Below are positions 10,251 through 19,221 of a DNA stretch of 64,000 bases, piece by piece (the first letter of the stretch is position 1; each line of letters begins with the position of its first letter). Location: contig NZ_LT629740.1 of NCBI RefSeq assembly GCF_900105165.1, positions 1,054,001-1,118,000 on the forward strand. Direction: 5' to 3'. The stretch is from Mucilaginibacter mallensis. GTDB taxonomy: Bacteria; Bacteroidota; Bacteroidia; Sphingobacteriales; Sphingobacteriaceae. The position numbers were made by a program, and so were the translations under genes. The notes beneath the pieces were generated by a model. The model was not told the origin of the DNA and did not search any database. It worked only from the letters and a program-made list of their open reading frames with translations.

Positions 10251-10648
10251 TTTATGGGTATAATCACTAATGTTTAAAGATAAGAGATAATTGAAGAAAT
10301 TGTGTTAAAGCAATATTAATTTCTATTTGCTACCTGTTTTGCGAGTAGGAACAGCAGCGTAACATTTTACGTTCAATGGGGAAATAATTGGGCCTATCGC
10401 CCGTTATAGAAGGGATATTTAAAAACGAATACTCGGCGAACTCCTAAACTACAGAACGTTGAAAGCTGCCTGTAAATTTATTGCTGTGGCCTTAAGCTGG
10501 AGTTCGCTTTGTATTCTTTCCTGTGATCACAGATCGGTAATAAAAGATTAGTGACAATCAATCAGCAAAACCAATTATCAGCACCTATTTTAAATCTCAT
10601 TATTAAATCAGCGATACTAACCTTTCATCACCGATCTCTGACCACTAA
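10251..10648. other. Intergenic stretch, word-type inverted repeats only
   Basis: No gene found in 398 bases. GGCGAACTCC (about 10433) and GGAGTTCGC (about 10499) are inverted relative to each other. GATCACAGATCGGT...ATTAGTGAC (10533-10556) is a loose inverted match to CATCACCGATCTCTGACCAC (10627-10646). This resembles the other word-repeat hairpins of this genome, although pairing here is imperfect. Confidence 0.4.
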
Positions 10649-11008
10649 TTAAACCAGCCTGCCCGTTTTCACGGCCTCCTGCAAATTGCTAACCCTGAAT
10701 TTGGGCTTATATATTCTATGCGATAAACGCTTTACCCAAGCCGATCTGTAACCAAACAAGGCCTTTATCACTTCCACCCCCGGCGAACCTTTCGGGTAGC
10801 CGTACTTATACCAGGTGAATTTCGAGTTATCTACCCTGAATGTTTCTACAAACTCGGCTAAAAACAGCTCCATCTCAATATCAAAAATAGCCAGGTCAAG
10901 GTCTATACTGGTATCCAGGTATATGGCACAAGGGTCAACCTGCTGTATCTTATACCTGTTACAGTAATCAACAATAAATTCTTTTAACTGGGGCAGCACC
11001 TCTTCCAT
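10649..11008 (-). CDS. DUF1493-like small protein
   Basis: Protein of 119 residues, acidic in the N-terminal half (DLDLAIFDIEMELFLAEF) and basic at the C-terminus, without signal peptide or membrane segment. The pattern of an aspartate-rich helix followed by EFVETFRVDNSKFTWYKYGY resembles DUF1493, a family with an acyl-carrier-like fold but no phosphopantetheine serine. I cannot assign a function. It is a single gene between the transporter and cbpA, with long spacers on both sides. The family assignment is by pattern only. Confidence 0.6.
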   Translation of the reverse strand: MEEVLPQLKEFIVDYCNRYKIQQVDPCAIYLDTSIDLDLAIFDIEMELFLAEFVETFRVDNSKFTWYKYGYPKGSPGVEVIKALFGYRSAWVKRLSHRIYKPKFRVSNLQEAVKTGRLV

Positions 11009-11236
11009 TTATCAGAATAGTATTTTTGGTTATTTGCCTTATATGACGTTATTCTTTCTAATAAAGTTGCATCTCACCATACTTTTTAACACTTTTTCAC
11101 ATAATTGTATTTGCTATACTTAGCGCGATGTCATTTTTCAAAATCATTATAGCTACTCATAAATAAAACCCGATATTTATAAAACCAAGCCGCCATGTTT
11201 GCGGTTTAAATTATCACGGTTAATACCCTGTTACAA

Positions 11237-12160
11237 ATGGCTTTTATTGATTATTACAAAATATTAGGTGTAGATAAAAACGCATCAGAAAAAGATATAA
11301 AGGGCGCCTACCGCAAACTTGCGCGTAAGTACCACCCCGACCTTAATCCTAATGATGTTGAAGCTAATAAAAAGTTTCAGCAATTGAATGAGGCCAACGA
11401 GGTGCTAAGCAATGCTGAAAACCGCAAGAAATACGATCAGTATGGCGAGAACTGGCAGCATAGCGAAGCTTACGAGCAGGCCCGGCAGCAGCAACAGAAC
11501 CAGCAGCGAAGCTATGCGGGTGGATCAGGTGGGCGGGGCTATGAGTATGAAGGTTTTGGCAACGATGGCGGTGGCGATGATTTCTCCGAATTTTTCCAGT
11601 CGATGTTTGGCGGATCGATGGGCGGCGCACGTAGGGGAGGCGGTCAAGCCAAATACCGCGGGCAGGATTTTAATGCCGAACTGCATTTAACCTTGCAGGA
11701 AGTTGTAGAAACCCATAAACAAACACTTACCGTTAACGGTAAAAATATCCGCATAACCATACCTGCCGGTGTGGAGAACGGGCAAACAATTAAAATAAAA
11801 GGCCATGGCAGCCCCGGTGTAAACGGCGGACCTACAGGCGATCTATTTATAACATTTTCAGTGGCAAACGATCCGAAATTTAAAAGACAAGGCAACGACC
11901 TGTATAATACCATAAAGCTTAACCTGTACACCGCTGTACTAGGCGGCGATATAACGGCCGATACTTTAACAGGCAAAGTAAAGCTCAAGGTAAAACCCGA
12001 AACACAGAATGGCACCAAAGTAAAGCTCAAGGGAAAAGGTATGCCGGTTTATAAAAAGGAAGGCGAATTTGGCGATCTGTATCTTACCTATGAAATAGAG
12101 CTGCCAACCAACCTTACCAATAGGCAAAAGGAATTGTTTGAGGAGTTAGCCAAATCCTGA
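11237..12160 (+). CDS. cbpA: DnaJ-class co-chaperone / curved DNA-binding protein CbpA
   Basis: J-domain protein of 307 residues. The J domain occupies residues 1-70 with HPD at 33-35; a Gly-rich linker (about 75-135) and the two C-terminal beta-sandwich substrate-binding domains follow. There is no Cys-rich zinc-finger region, which separates it from DnaJ and fits CbpA. It stimulates DnaK ATPase and in other bacteria also binds curved DNA. The next gene, 18 bases downstream, is its modulator CbpM, which strongly supports the assignment. The start [12 protein letters not shown] is the usual one for the family. Confidence 0.93.
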   Translation: MAFIDYYKILGVDKNASEKDIKGAYRKLARKYHPDLNPNDVEANKKFQQLNEANEVLSNAENRKKYDQYGENWQHSEAYEQARQQQQNQQRSYAGGSGGRGYEYEGFGNDGGGDDFSEFFQSMFGGSMGGARRGGGQAKYRGQDFNAELHLTLQEVVETHKQTLTVNGKNIRITIPAGVENGQTIKIKGHGSPGVNGGPTGDLFITFSVANDPKFKRQGNDLYNTIKLNLYTAVLGGDITADTLTGKVKLKVKPETQNGTKVKLKGKGMPVYKKEGEFGDLYLTYEIELPTNLTNRQKELFEELAKS

Positions 12161-12178
12161 TATTAAACCTATAAGAAG

Positions 12179-12475
12179 ATGACAAAAGAGCATTTAATAG
12201 CAACCAGCGATTTTTGCGTTTACTATAATGTGGAGCGCACCTTTATCACTTCATTACAGGAAGCAGGGCTGGTGCAGATAACCGTGGTAAATGAAACCCC
12301 TTATATACCCGAAACTGAACTGCAAAAGCTTGAAAAAATGATTCATCTCCATCATGATCTGGAAATAAACATAGCGGGTATTGAAGCCATCACCCATTTG
12401 CTTGATCGCGTTGAGCAGATGCAGATAAATATGCTCAACTTAAAGAACCGGCTGAGGCTTTACGAGGAAGATTAA
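12179..12475 (+). CDS. cbpM: Chaperone modulator CbpM
   Basis: Protein of 98 residues with a MerR-like helix-turn-helix start (MTKEHLIATSDFCVYYNVE) and a C-terminal coiled-coil (LLDRVEQMQINMLNLKNRL). CbpM binds the J domain of CbpA and blocks both its co-chaperone and DNA-binding activity. The tight spacing to cbpA makes a two-gene operon. The gene ends 8 bases before the convergent crotonase gene, and no terminator is evident in that gap. Confidence 0.9.
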   Translation: MTKEHLIATSDFCVYYNVERTFITSLQEAGLVQITVVNETPYIPETELQKLEKMIHLHHDLEINIAGIEAITHLLDRVEQMQINMLNLKNRLRLYEED

Positions 12476-12483
12476 TAATTATT

Positions 12484-13260
12484 CTATCTTTTCCCGCTTT
12501 TAAAGGCCTGCAAAGCCTGTTGTGTAAACTCGGATAGTACCAGTTCGCCACTTATAGCCGCGCGCTCATGGAGTATATTATCCCAGTCTTCGGTGCCTTC
12601 CCATAAAATTTGTTTAAGGCCGGTAAGCGCTTCGGGATGGTAGGAAGCCAGTTTTTCAGCAAGGCTGTTAACGGCTTCATCCAGACTGGCAATATCAGCA
12701 TAAACCTCATTGTATAGCCCTTTTTGCATGGCCCATTGCGCTGTTTGAAAATCAACCGCGCGAATGGTTAATTGTGAAAATGCGGGTAAACCTATCTTGC
12801 GTATCACTGCGGGCGATATTACAAACGGGCCAATGCCAATAGCCAGTTCGCTCAATTTTATGGATGCTGCTTCAGTAGCCAGGCAATAATCTGCCCCGGC
12901 AGCCAGGCCTACACCGCCGCCTACAGATTTACCCTGTACACGGGCAATAATAATTTTCGGCGATTTTCGGCAGGCATTTATCACCCTTGCAAAGCCCGAG
13001 AAAAATATAGCACCTGCTTCCTTATCCTTTATCTGCAACAACTCATCAAAGCTGGCACCTGCGCAAAAGGTACGTTCACCCTCACTTTTCAATATAATAA
13101 TACGGGTTTGCGCATCATTGCCGGCCTGCTCAATTCTTGTGGTAAGCTCATCAAGTAAAGCCGCAGGTAATGAGTTTTGAGCCGGGTGATAAAAACTAAC
13201 TGTAGCAATTCCGCTATTATTGATAATTAGGTTTACATTTCCATTGTCGGTTGCAGACAT
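12484..13260 (-). CDS. Enoyl-CoA hydratase/isomerase (crotonase) family protein
   Basis: Protein of 258 residues with the crotonase fold. The CoA-binding and oxyanion-hole segments are visible as TFCAGASFDEL (about 64-74) and GKSVGGGVGLAAGADYC (about 110-126). The segment KLSELAIGIGP carries one catalytic glutamate position, while the first is less clear, so hydratase, isomerase and other crotonase chemistries remain possible. It is a lone gene convergent with cbpM. Members like this in Bacteroidota are annotated as enoyl-CoA hydratase or PaaG/PaaF-like. A specific pathway cannot be assigned without neighbours. Confidence 0.85.
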   Translation of the reverse strand: MSATDNGNVNLIINNSGIATVSFYHPAQNSLPAALLDELTTRIEQAGNDAQTRIIILKSEGERTFCAGASFDELLQIKDKEAGAIFFSGFARVINACRKSPKIIIARVQGKSVGGGVGLAAGADYCLATEAASIKLSELAIGIGPFVISPAVIRKIGLPAFSQLTIRAVDFQTAQWAMQKGLYNEVYADIASLDEAVNSLAEKLASYHPEALTGLKQILWEGTEDWDNILHERAAISGELVLSEFTQQALQAFKSGKR

Positions 13261-13445
13261 AACTGATATTTTATTTATAGCGTGAAAGTACGCAAAACCA
13301 ATTTCCTATTTTAAACAAGGTGAACGATAATTTGTGACAATGATTAGGCTGGGTTTTAAGTTAAATCCGCATTAACTTAAAGGTAATTAATTAGAATAGC
13401 ATTATATTTAGATTTTGTATATTTAAATCCCTGTAATAAATCTGT

Positions 13446-14549
13446 ATGGAGACCAGTGGCCCATTTTCCGCGTATGGACAGGATGATTTAGAACTAATAT
13501 CTGATCAGCATCTGTGTATTGCCCTTGATAACTCAAGGATAGGCTTTTGGGAGCTCGACCTGCTTACTTATGAAATGCGCTGCACCGGTACCTGCAAGAA
13601 AAACGTAGGCTTAACTGCCCATGCTTACCTCGACTATCCTACGTTGCTTTCACTAATACACCCGGATGATTTGCCACAGGTGAACGATAGTATGAAAAAT
13701 GCTATTGAAAATGAAGGGCAAAGGTATCAGTCGGAATACAGGATAATTTATGCAAGCAGCCCTATCCGTTGGGTAAAGGCCGATGGCATTGCTTTATTTG
13801 AAAACGGTAAAGCTGTAAAAATGCTGGGCACAACCATTGATATCACCGAGCGTAAATTAATTGAGCTACAAAAAGACGAGCTGATAAGCATTGTAAACCA
13901 CGAAGTAAATACACCCTTAACCAGCATACGCAGCTATTTACAATTACTTGCGCGCCTAACAGCCGGTAATGCAAATGAAAAGATAAGCCAGATAGTTGAG
14001 CGTACCTCCAAATCGGCTGAGCGGTTGAGAAATATCATCAATGATTACCTGAGCACCTCGCAAAAAAACGGTGCCAGACTTAACCACCACAGCCAGGTTT
14101 TCAGGCTTGATGAATTGATATGGGAAATTGCTGACAACGTCCAAACCATATCTTTTACCCATAAAATACAAGTGGGGGCCATGCCCTGTGTTTGGATAGA
14201 GGGCGACAGGCAGGGTATTAGCCAAGTATTAACCAATCTGCTTACCAACGCCATTAAATATTCGCCAAACCGCAATACGGTTGATGTAAATTTAACTGTA
14301 TATGGGGTTATGCTTAAAGTAGCTGTCAGGGATTACGGCATAGGAATTGCCGAAAAGGATATTAAAAAGCTGTTCAAAAAGTCGTTCAAGGCTGATAACG
14401 GTGCTGATATTGAAGGTACTGGTATGGGTCTGTATATATGCGACGAGATCATACACCGCCACAACGGCCAGATAGGGGTCGACAGCCGTGAAGGACTGGG
14501 CTCTATATTTCATTTTACCTTGCCATTTGTAAAGCTGCAGCACAGTTAG
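13446..14549 (+). CDS. PAS-domain sensor histidine kinase
   Basis: Cytoplasmic histidine kinase of 367 residues. One PAS region (about 20-137, ending MLGTTIDITERK) precedes a HisKA box SIVNHEVNTPLTSIRSYLQL with H152. The usual H-E-L-K/R-T-P is changed to H-E-V-N-T-P, still compatible with activity. The ATPase domain has NLLTNAIKYSPN, VRDYGIGI and GTGMGLYICDEII, so all the ATP-binding motifs are intact. It has no membrane segment and no adjacent response regulator. It looks like a shorter paralogue of the kinase at 5818, with one PAS domain less. Confidence 0.92.
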   Translation: METSGPFSAYGQDDLELISDQHLCIALDNSRIGFWELDLLTYEMRCTGTCKKNVGLTAHAYLDYPTLLSLIHPDDLPQVNDSMKNAIENEGQRYQSEYRIIYASSPIRWVKADGIALFENGKAVKMLGTTIDITERKLIELQKDELISIVNHEVNTPLTSIRSYLQLLARLTAGNANEKISQIVERTSKSAERLRNIINDYLSTSQKNGARLNHHSQVFRLDELIWEIADNVQTISFTHKIQVGAMPCVWIEGDRQGISQVLTNLLTNAIKYSPNRNTVDVNLTVYGVMLKVAVRDYGIGIAEKDIKKLFKKSFKADNGADIEGTGMGLYICDEIIHRHNGQIGVDSREGLGSIFHFTLPFVKLQHS

Positions 14550-14607
14550 TTTTATTGACACTGCAACCAAATTAAAATTGATAAATTAGCTTGTAAAATC
14601 AGGCACT

Positions 14608-15240
14608 ATGTTCAATTTTCAACATCTATATTTATTCTTTATTGCATCATTATTACTGAACCTCACACCAGGAAATGATATGCTATATGTAGCATCGCGG
14701 AGTATTTCGCAAGGTGTAAAAGCTGGCATAGTATCAGCAGCGGGGATAGCTGTTGGCTGTTTTGTGCATATTTTTGCAGCTGTAATGGGCCTATCCATCA
14801 TCATTGCAAAATCGGCTTATCTTTTTCAGGTAATTAAGTTTGCGGGAGCAGGGTATTTAATATACCTGGGTATAAGGGCATTAATATCAAAACCCAATGT
14901 TAACACTACTGCCCAATCGCCGGTACGTGCCAATTATTGGAAACTGTTTAAGCAAGGTGTTATAACCAATGCATTAAATCCAAAAGTTGCCATCTTCTTT
15001 CTATCCTTTTTGCCACAATTTATTGATACATCATCGCCGTATTTTAAAGTTCAGCTTTTTACACTTGGGTTTTGGTTTGATGTGCAGGGTTCATTATTGT
15101 TGGTAGTTGTAGCCTGTGTTTTAGGGAAAACCCAAGACTTTTTCAATAAAAACCCAAAAGTGTGGGCCATACAGGAAAAGGTTACGGGTTTTGTATTGAT
15201 AGCGTTAGGCATCAAGGTAGCCTTGTTATCAAAAAAATAA
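14608..15240 (+). CDS. LysE/RhtB family amino-acid exporter
   Basis: Membrane protein of 210 residues with six hydrophobic segments. The start FQHLYLFFIASLLLNLTPGNDMLYVASRSI contains the LTPGND signature of the RhtB/LysE translocators. The family exports amino acids such as threonine, homoserine or leucine and related compounds; the substrate here is unknown. It is followed 6 bases later by the YjbR-type gene on the same strand, so the two are probably cotranscribed. Confidence 0.9.
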   Translation: MFNFQHLYLFFIASLLLNLTPGNDMLYVASRSISQGVKAGIVSAAGIAVGCFVHIFAAVMGLSIIIAKSAYLFQVIKFAGAGYLIYLGIRALISKPNVNTTAQSPVRANYWKLFKQGVITNALNPKVAIFFLSFLPQFIDTSSPYFKVQLFTLGFWFDVQGSLLLVVVACVLGKTQDFFNKNPKVWAIQEKVTGFVLIALGIKVALLSKK

Positions 15241-15246
15241 TGGTAT

Positions 15247-15579
15247 ATGGTTAATACAGAAACTGTACGGGAAATTGCCTTGTCGCTACCGGGTACTGTA
15301 GAGCATGATCATTTTGGCATGCCATCCTTCAGGGTAAATAATAAGATTTTTTCCACCTTGTGGATCAAGGAAAACAAGGTTATGGTAAAGCTCTCACCAA
15401 TTGATCAATCCGTATTTGTTGCTTTTGATAATTCCATCTTTTATCCTGTGCCAAATAAATGGGGATTACAAGGCGCAACTTTTGTTGAACTGGCAAAGGT
15501 ACGGCATGATATGCTTAAGGATGCGCTCGCTACAGCATGGCAAACTATTCTTGATAACAGGAAAAGGAAAACCCACTAA
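15247..15579 (+). CDS. MmcQ/YjbR family protein
   Basis: Small protein of 110 residues with the CyaY-like/YjbR fold pattern: TVREIALSLPGTVEHDHFGMPSF at the start, a central KVMVKLSP strand and the Trp-Gly (NKWGLQGATFV) segment. The family is annotated as DNA-binding on structural grounds, but its cellular role is not settled. It is coupled to the exporter gene upstream (6 bases) and convergent with mgtE, with only 2 bases between stop codons. A shared terminator is therefore absent, and transcripts may overlap. Confidence 0.87.
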   Translation: MVNTETVREIALSLPGTVEHDHFGMPSFRVNNKIFSTLWIKENKVMVKLSPIDQSVFVAFDNSIFYPVPNKWGLQGATFVELAKVRHDMLKDALATAWQTILDNRKRKTH

Positions 15580-15581
15580 TA

Positions 15582-16958
15582 TTACAGTAATTTCCCCTTC
15601 AATATAACGGCAGCTATGCTAAAATAGATAATCAGGCCGGTAACATCTACCAATGTAGCTACAAATGGCGCCGATGATGTGGCAGGATCAAGCTTGCATT
15701 TTTTAAGTACGATAGGGATCATTGAACCGCTTAGCGTTCCCCACAGGATTATGCCGATAAGGGAGAAGAATATAGTAACACCCATCAATTCCCAATACTG
15801 TCCGTAATTATACCAGCCCAGCCATTGCCAGGCAGCAATACGTATAAAACCTATCGTACCTAAAATAATCCCTAAGCATAATCCCGAGAATGCTTCACGC
15901 TTCATTACATACCACCAATCCCTTATAGTAAGCTCCTTTATAGCCAGCGCCCTTATAATTAATGTAGCCGCCTGCGAGCCGCTATTACCCCCGCTCGACA
16001 TTACCAGTGGTACAAACAGTGCCAGTACAACCGCCTTGGCTATATCATCCTGAAAATGGCCCATAGCAGTAGCAGTAAGCATTTCGCTCAAAAACAATAC
16101 AATAAGCCAGCCCCCACGTTTCCGAATAAGTGAAAAAACGGGGGTTTTAACATAGGGATATTCCAGTGATTCCACACCACCGAATTGTTGCAGTTCTTTG
16201 GTGGTCTTTTGCTCAGCCAGATCAATTATATCGTCAATAGTTATAACACCTATCAGCAGGTTATCATTATTAACTACTGGTAATACGGTACGATCGTATT
16301 CTTTAAATTTATTTATAGCTTCGTCGGTATTATCGCCGATATTTAGTTTGATAACCACATCATCCATAATATCCTTTATGGTTTTTGATGGCTCATTCAA
16401 TACCAAACGCCTTACCGGAATATCATCAATTAATTTCCCCTCTCCATCAATTACATAAATAACGTTGGCAGTATCTGAGTCTGCCTGATTTTTCCGCAGA
16501 TGCTCACTGGCCTCAGCAATGGTCATGCCCTCGGTTATAGCTGCAAAATCGGTATTAACCAACCGGGCCACACTCTGTTTAGGATAACCCAGCATATCAC
16601 ATGTGGCCTTTTTATTCTTATCATCCAGGTAATCCAGGTATTTGGAGCGGTCGATCGGTTTTAATGAAACAAAGTAGGAGTACCTGTCGGTTGAGTTGAT
16701 ATGATTTAAAATGTAAATGGCATCCTTAGGCTCAAGCTTGCAAATGATCTTATGTTGAAGAAAATGGCTAAGGTAAGCAAACAGGGTTGCCTTCTTTTTT
16801 TCAGGAAATTCAATAAATGAATTGTAAGCCGTGTTAAAAGGCAATGTGTCCAGTATTCGGGCAACATCCACGGGGTGAATGTCTGTATTAGTGCCCGGAT
16901 GTAGCAGTGATTTAAGATCGCCGCTTACTATCTTATCCTTAATGTCCTTTAAATTCAT
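15582..16958 (-). CDS. mgtE: Magnesium transporter MgtE
   Basis: Mg2+ channel of 458 residues with the standard order: N-terminal superhelical domain (about 15-130), two CBS domains (about 135-255) and five membrane helices (about 285-458). The helix signature GGNSGSQAATLIIRALA and the terminal DVTGLIIYF are present. In MgtE the cytoplasmic N and CBS domains sense Mg2+ and gate the pore. It is a single gene; the 277 bases upstream hold a REP-like inverted repeat (17038-17218). Nothing in the leader resembles an M-box riboswitch. Confidence 0.93.
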   Translation of the reverse strand: MNLKDIKDKIVSGDLKSLLHPGTNTDIHPVDVARILDTLPFNTAYNSFIEFPEKKKATLFAYLSHFLQHKIICKLEPKDAIYILNHINSTDRYSYFVSLKPIDRSKYLDYLDDKNKKATCDMLGYPKQSVARLVNTDFAAITEGMTIAEASEHLRKNQADSDTANVIYVIDGEGKLIDDIPVRRLVLNEPSKTIKDIMDDVVIKLNIGDNTDEAINKFKEYDRTVLPVVNNDNLLIGVITIDDIIDLAEQKTTKELQQFGGVESLEYPYVKTPVFSLIRKRGGWLIVLFLSEMLTATAMGHFQDDIAKAVVLALFVPLVMSSGGNSGSQAATLIIRALAIKELTIRDWWYVMKREAFSGLCLGIILGTIGFIRIAAWQWLGWYNYGQYWELMGVTIFFSLIGIILWGTLSGSMIPIVLKKCKLDPATSSAPFVATLVDVTGLIIYFSIAAVILKGKLL

Positions 16959-17037
16959 AAATCAGATTAAGCAGGGCTAATATAATACTTAAACGCTGAG
17001 CAAGGGCAACTCAAAATAAAATGTTGGGTACTTGGCC

Positions 17038-17218
17038 GCACCCTCTTTGCCGCTTGCGGCAGAGAGGGTCGACGATCCGCTGGATAGCGGAGTAGTCGGG
17101 GTGAGTCAACGGAGCGCGTTTATATCACCCACGTTAACCGCCTGCATATTTTAACTCACCCGGTCTTTGCTTCGCTCGACCACCCTCTCTTCGCTGCGCG
17201 CAAAGAGGATTGGGGAGA
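17038..17218. repeat. REP-like inverted repeat
   Basis: ACCCTCTTTGCCGC near 17039 and CGCGCAAAGAGGATTGGGG near 17198 form the outer pairing. GGGGTGAGT (about 17098) and ACTCACCCGG (about 17154) form the inner one. Further short palindromes include GATCCGCTGGATAGCGGAGTAG. The block is intergenic, richer in GC than its surroundings, and noncoding. Confidence 0.7.
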
Positions 17219-17235
17219 ATTATTTTTAGAAATTA

Positions 17236-17457
17236 TTACAGATCCGTAACCCGTGTATGCACACGCTTTACATAGTTCCTGATATCGAGCACTATACCGG
17301 CAAATATGTAGAATATAAGCGGGAAGCCTACTGCCAGGAATGAAGAATAGATGAAAAACAGGCGTATTTTACTGATCGATACATTAAAGCGCTCGCCAAG
17401 ATAGGTGCATACCCCGAAAGAGTAGCGTTCAAAAAAAGTGAGTATCCGTTGCAACAT
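17236..17457 (-). CDS. PspC domain membrane protein
   Basis: Protein of 73 residues matching a PspC domain: FERYSFGVCTYLGERFNVSISKIRLFFIY followed by one hydrophobic segment (AVGFPLIFYIFAGIVL). PspC proteins sit in the inner membrane and take part in the phage-shock envelope stress response in Proteobacteria; in Bacteroidota the role is less clear. Here the domain is stand-alone. The tiny membrane protein at 17487 and the DUF2851 gene lie just upstream on the same strand and could form a unit with it. Confidence 0.8.
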   Translation of the reverse strand: MLQRILTFFERYSFGVCTYLGERFNVSISKIRLFFIYSSFLAVGFPLIFYIFAGIVLDIRNYVKRVHTRVTDL

Positions 17458-17486
17458 ATCAGCCTTAAAATTTTAAGATCAAGCGC

Positions 17487-17588
17487 TCATTTTATAAGTG
17501 GCTTAATTAAATATTTGTAAATTAAATAAATGGCGGCTAAAAGTATAGCACCATTAAACGCAGACCATAATGATAATCCTACTTGCAT
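17487..17588 (-). CDS. Possible 33-residue membrane protein
   Basis: A short frame between the DUF2851 and PspC genes, same strand, starting ATG at 17588 and ending TGA at 17487. It encodes one clear membrane helix (WSAFNGAILLAAIYLIYKYL) followed by a positive tail (IKPLIK), so the tail would be cytoplasmic by the positive-inside rule. It is 14 bases from the DUF2851 stop and 29 bases from the PspC start. No Shine-Dalgarno is visible, but Bacteroidota often lack one. It could be a chance frame; composition and position favour a real small membrane protein. Confidence 0.45.
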   Translation of the reverse strand: MQVGLSLWSAFNGAILLAAIYLIYKYLIKPLIK

Positions 17589-17602
17589 ATTAATTGGCAA
17601 AT

Positions 17603-18901
17603 TTAATACATTGACTTTGAATGAGCCAGTATTTTATTGCCAATGCTGCATTGCAGGCACTTTTTAAAATTACAATAATTATTCCTTAACTCCAATAAAG
17701 CCTGCGACTCAAATGCGGTTTTTATCTTTACTCCAACAACGTTAAAATCAGCAATGATATTGTTTTCTTCCTTTGGCAAATTTTCCAACAGCTTTAAACT
17801 CCTGTCAATATAATATTGTAATTGCAGGTGCTTACCATAGCTGAACAAAAATAGCACCAGTGTGTTCAGCAGCAATACATCTACTGATGATTGCCCTATG
17901 TTTTTTGCCATAGGTTTTGATGGTGCATCAAAACGGTAATGATCTTCCCAATAAGGGTTAACAGGTATATCAATAAATAACTCACGCAGGGCTTTTACAT
18001 CTTTTATGTCCAGTATTTTGGAGAACAGGTGATTTGATTTGACTACGAGTGCTGCAAACTGTGCCAGCCTTATGGTTGGGAAGTTTTGCGGCCGCATCCG
18101 CAGGAATTTCCATAAATGGTTTTCAACAGGATTAAGATTATATTTTTTGCGGAGGAAATTATATTCCTTTTGAAGTGTTAGCGGGTATTCATCAGTTAGC
18201 TCGCCCTCCAAAAAACCGGCCTGCCCAAATAGGAGTGCCTCAATTTGCATAGGGTTGTTCTTATGCTTGGCCAATACATTTTGCGGCAGCGATTTTGCCA
18301 ATAGCTCAAACGGTAGGGCATTGGTTTTAAAACCGAAGTTCGCTGCCAAAAACTGGTAAAAAGTTTCCTCCCAATCGCCGCGGTTTAAGTTTAGGGCGGT
18401 TATTACCGCGGTTGATCGTTTTTCTAAGCGCTCTATCAGTATACGGGTAAACCAGCTGCGCATGGTAAATTCATCAACTGTGCCGATACTGGCCTCGCAG
18501 GGGATAAAGGTTTGGTTGCTGTAAACAAGGGAATGAAAACGGTTATACAGATCGGGTGAGATACGGTTTTGCAGTTCCAGTGTTGGCAAGCGACGGCCGT
18601 TGGGCAAAATAACCGGCTCATCATCGCGGTAAACCACGTGGAGTATTACATTATTATACGAACCATCATTAGTATGGTTGTGTTTATACCAGTCGGATGA
18701 CGGCACATGCACTTCCACATTCCCGGCCCACATGGTATCGCCAATTTTAATACGGGCATTGTGAAAATCGGGCCCGGCATCGGTGTTTTGCATGCCTGCG
18801 GAGTAAATCTCTATCGTTTCACCTTCAACAGTTTTGAGATTGGTTTTATCAAACAGCCTGAATTTCCATACGTAATGCAAAAAGTCTTCGGTGAAAAGCA
18901 T
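17603..18901 (-). CDS. DUF2851 family protein
   Basis: Soluble protein of 432 residues. The N-terminus (FLHYVWKFRLFD, then GMQNTDAGPDFHNARIKI and WAGNVEVHV) is the conserved DUF2851 pattern, typical of Bacteroidota. The C-terminus has a Cys pair region (YCNFKKCLQCSIG). The conserved Asp/His positions suggest a nuclease-like core, but I have no firm basis for an activity. It is the first gene of a possible three-gene minus-strand unit with the small membrane protein and PspC. Function is unknown. Confidence 0.8.
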   Translation of the reverse strand: MLFTEDFLHYVWKFRLFDKTNLKTVEGETIEIYSAGMQNTDAGPDFHNARIKIGDTMWAGNVEVHVPSSDWYKHNHTNDGSYNNVILHVVYRDDEPVILPNGRRLPTLELQNRISPDLYNRFHSLVYSNQTFIPCEASIGTVDEFTMRSWFTRILIERLEKRSTAVITALNLNRGDWEETFYQFLAANFGFKTNALPFELLAKSLPQNVLAKHKNNPMQIEALLFGQAGFLEGELTDEYPLTLQKEYNFLRKKYNLNPVENHLWKFLRMRPQNFPTIRLAQFAALVVKSNHLFSKILDIKDVKALRELFIDIPVNPYWEDHYRFDAPSKPMAKNIGQSSVDVLLLNTLVLFLFSYGKHLQLQYYIDRSLKLLENLPKEENNIIADFNVVGVKIKTAFESQALLELRNNYCNFKKCLQCSIGNKILAHSKSMY

Positions 18902-18925
18902 GGTCTAATATAAATACTTCTCCTA

Positions 18926-19169
18926 TCATTTCGAACGATAGCGAGAAATCTTCTTCGCTTTAGTTCACCACTGCCGCCAGTTCAAGCGTCCACGCTTGAA
19001 CTCAACAAATTTTAAGCGTCCACGCTTAATGGTGTTTTTTGCTGTCGTAAGCGTGGACGCTTACAAAAAACAGCATTCAAGCGTGGACGCTTGAACGGGC
19101 GGGGATCTTCTGCAAAATGCATAACGCTAATGCCGGTCGAAGAAGATTTCTTGCTATCGTTCGAAATGA
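18926..19169. repeat. Composite palindromic repeat (REP/BIME-like)
   Basis: The outer arms 18926-18957 and 19138-19169 are inverted copies matching at 31 of 32 positions. Inside are four copies of a short palindrome AAGCGT-CC/GG-ACGCTT (18981-19000, 19012-19029, 19047-19064, 19076-19095), two in each orientation. TGTTTTTT/AAAAAACA brackets the third copy. The whole block can fold into nested stems. It lies just upstream of the MFS gene and supplies a false in-frame N-terminal extension for it. Confidence 0.9.
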
Positions 19170-19221
19170 CAAGGGGATAACGTATTTTAGCCATAATAAA
19201 CCGCTATACTCAAACAACATT

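Noticed and set aside
16959..17037. Possible Mg2+ riboswitch ahead of mgtE
   Set aside because: The leader has no conserved M-box elements; only a REP-like repeat follows upstream.
19117..19221. In-frame N-terminal extension of the MFS transporter (35 residues)
   Set aside because: It lies largely inside the palindromic repeat; the conserved family start is at 19222.
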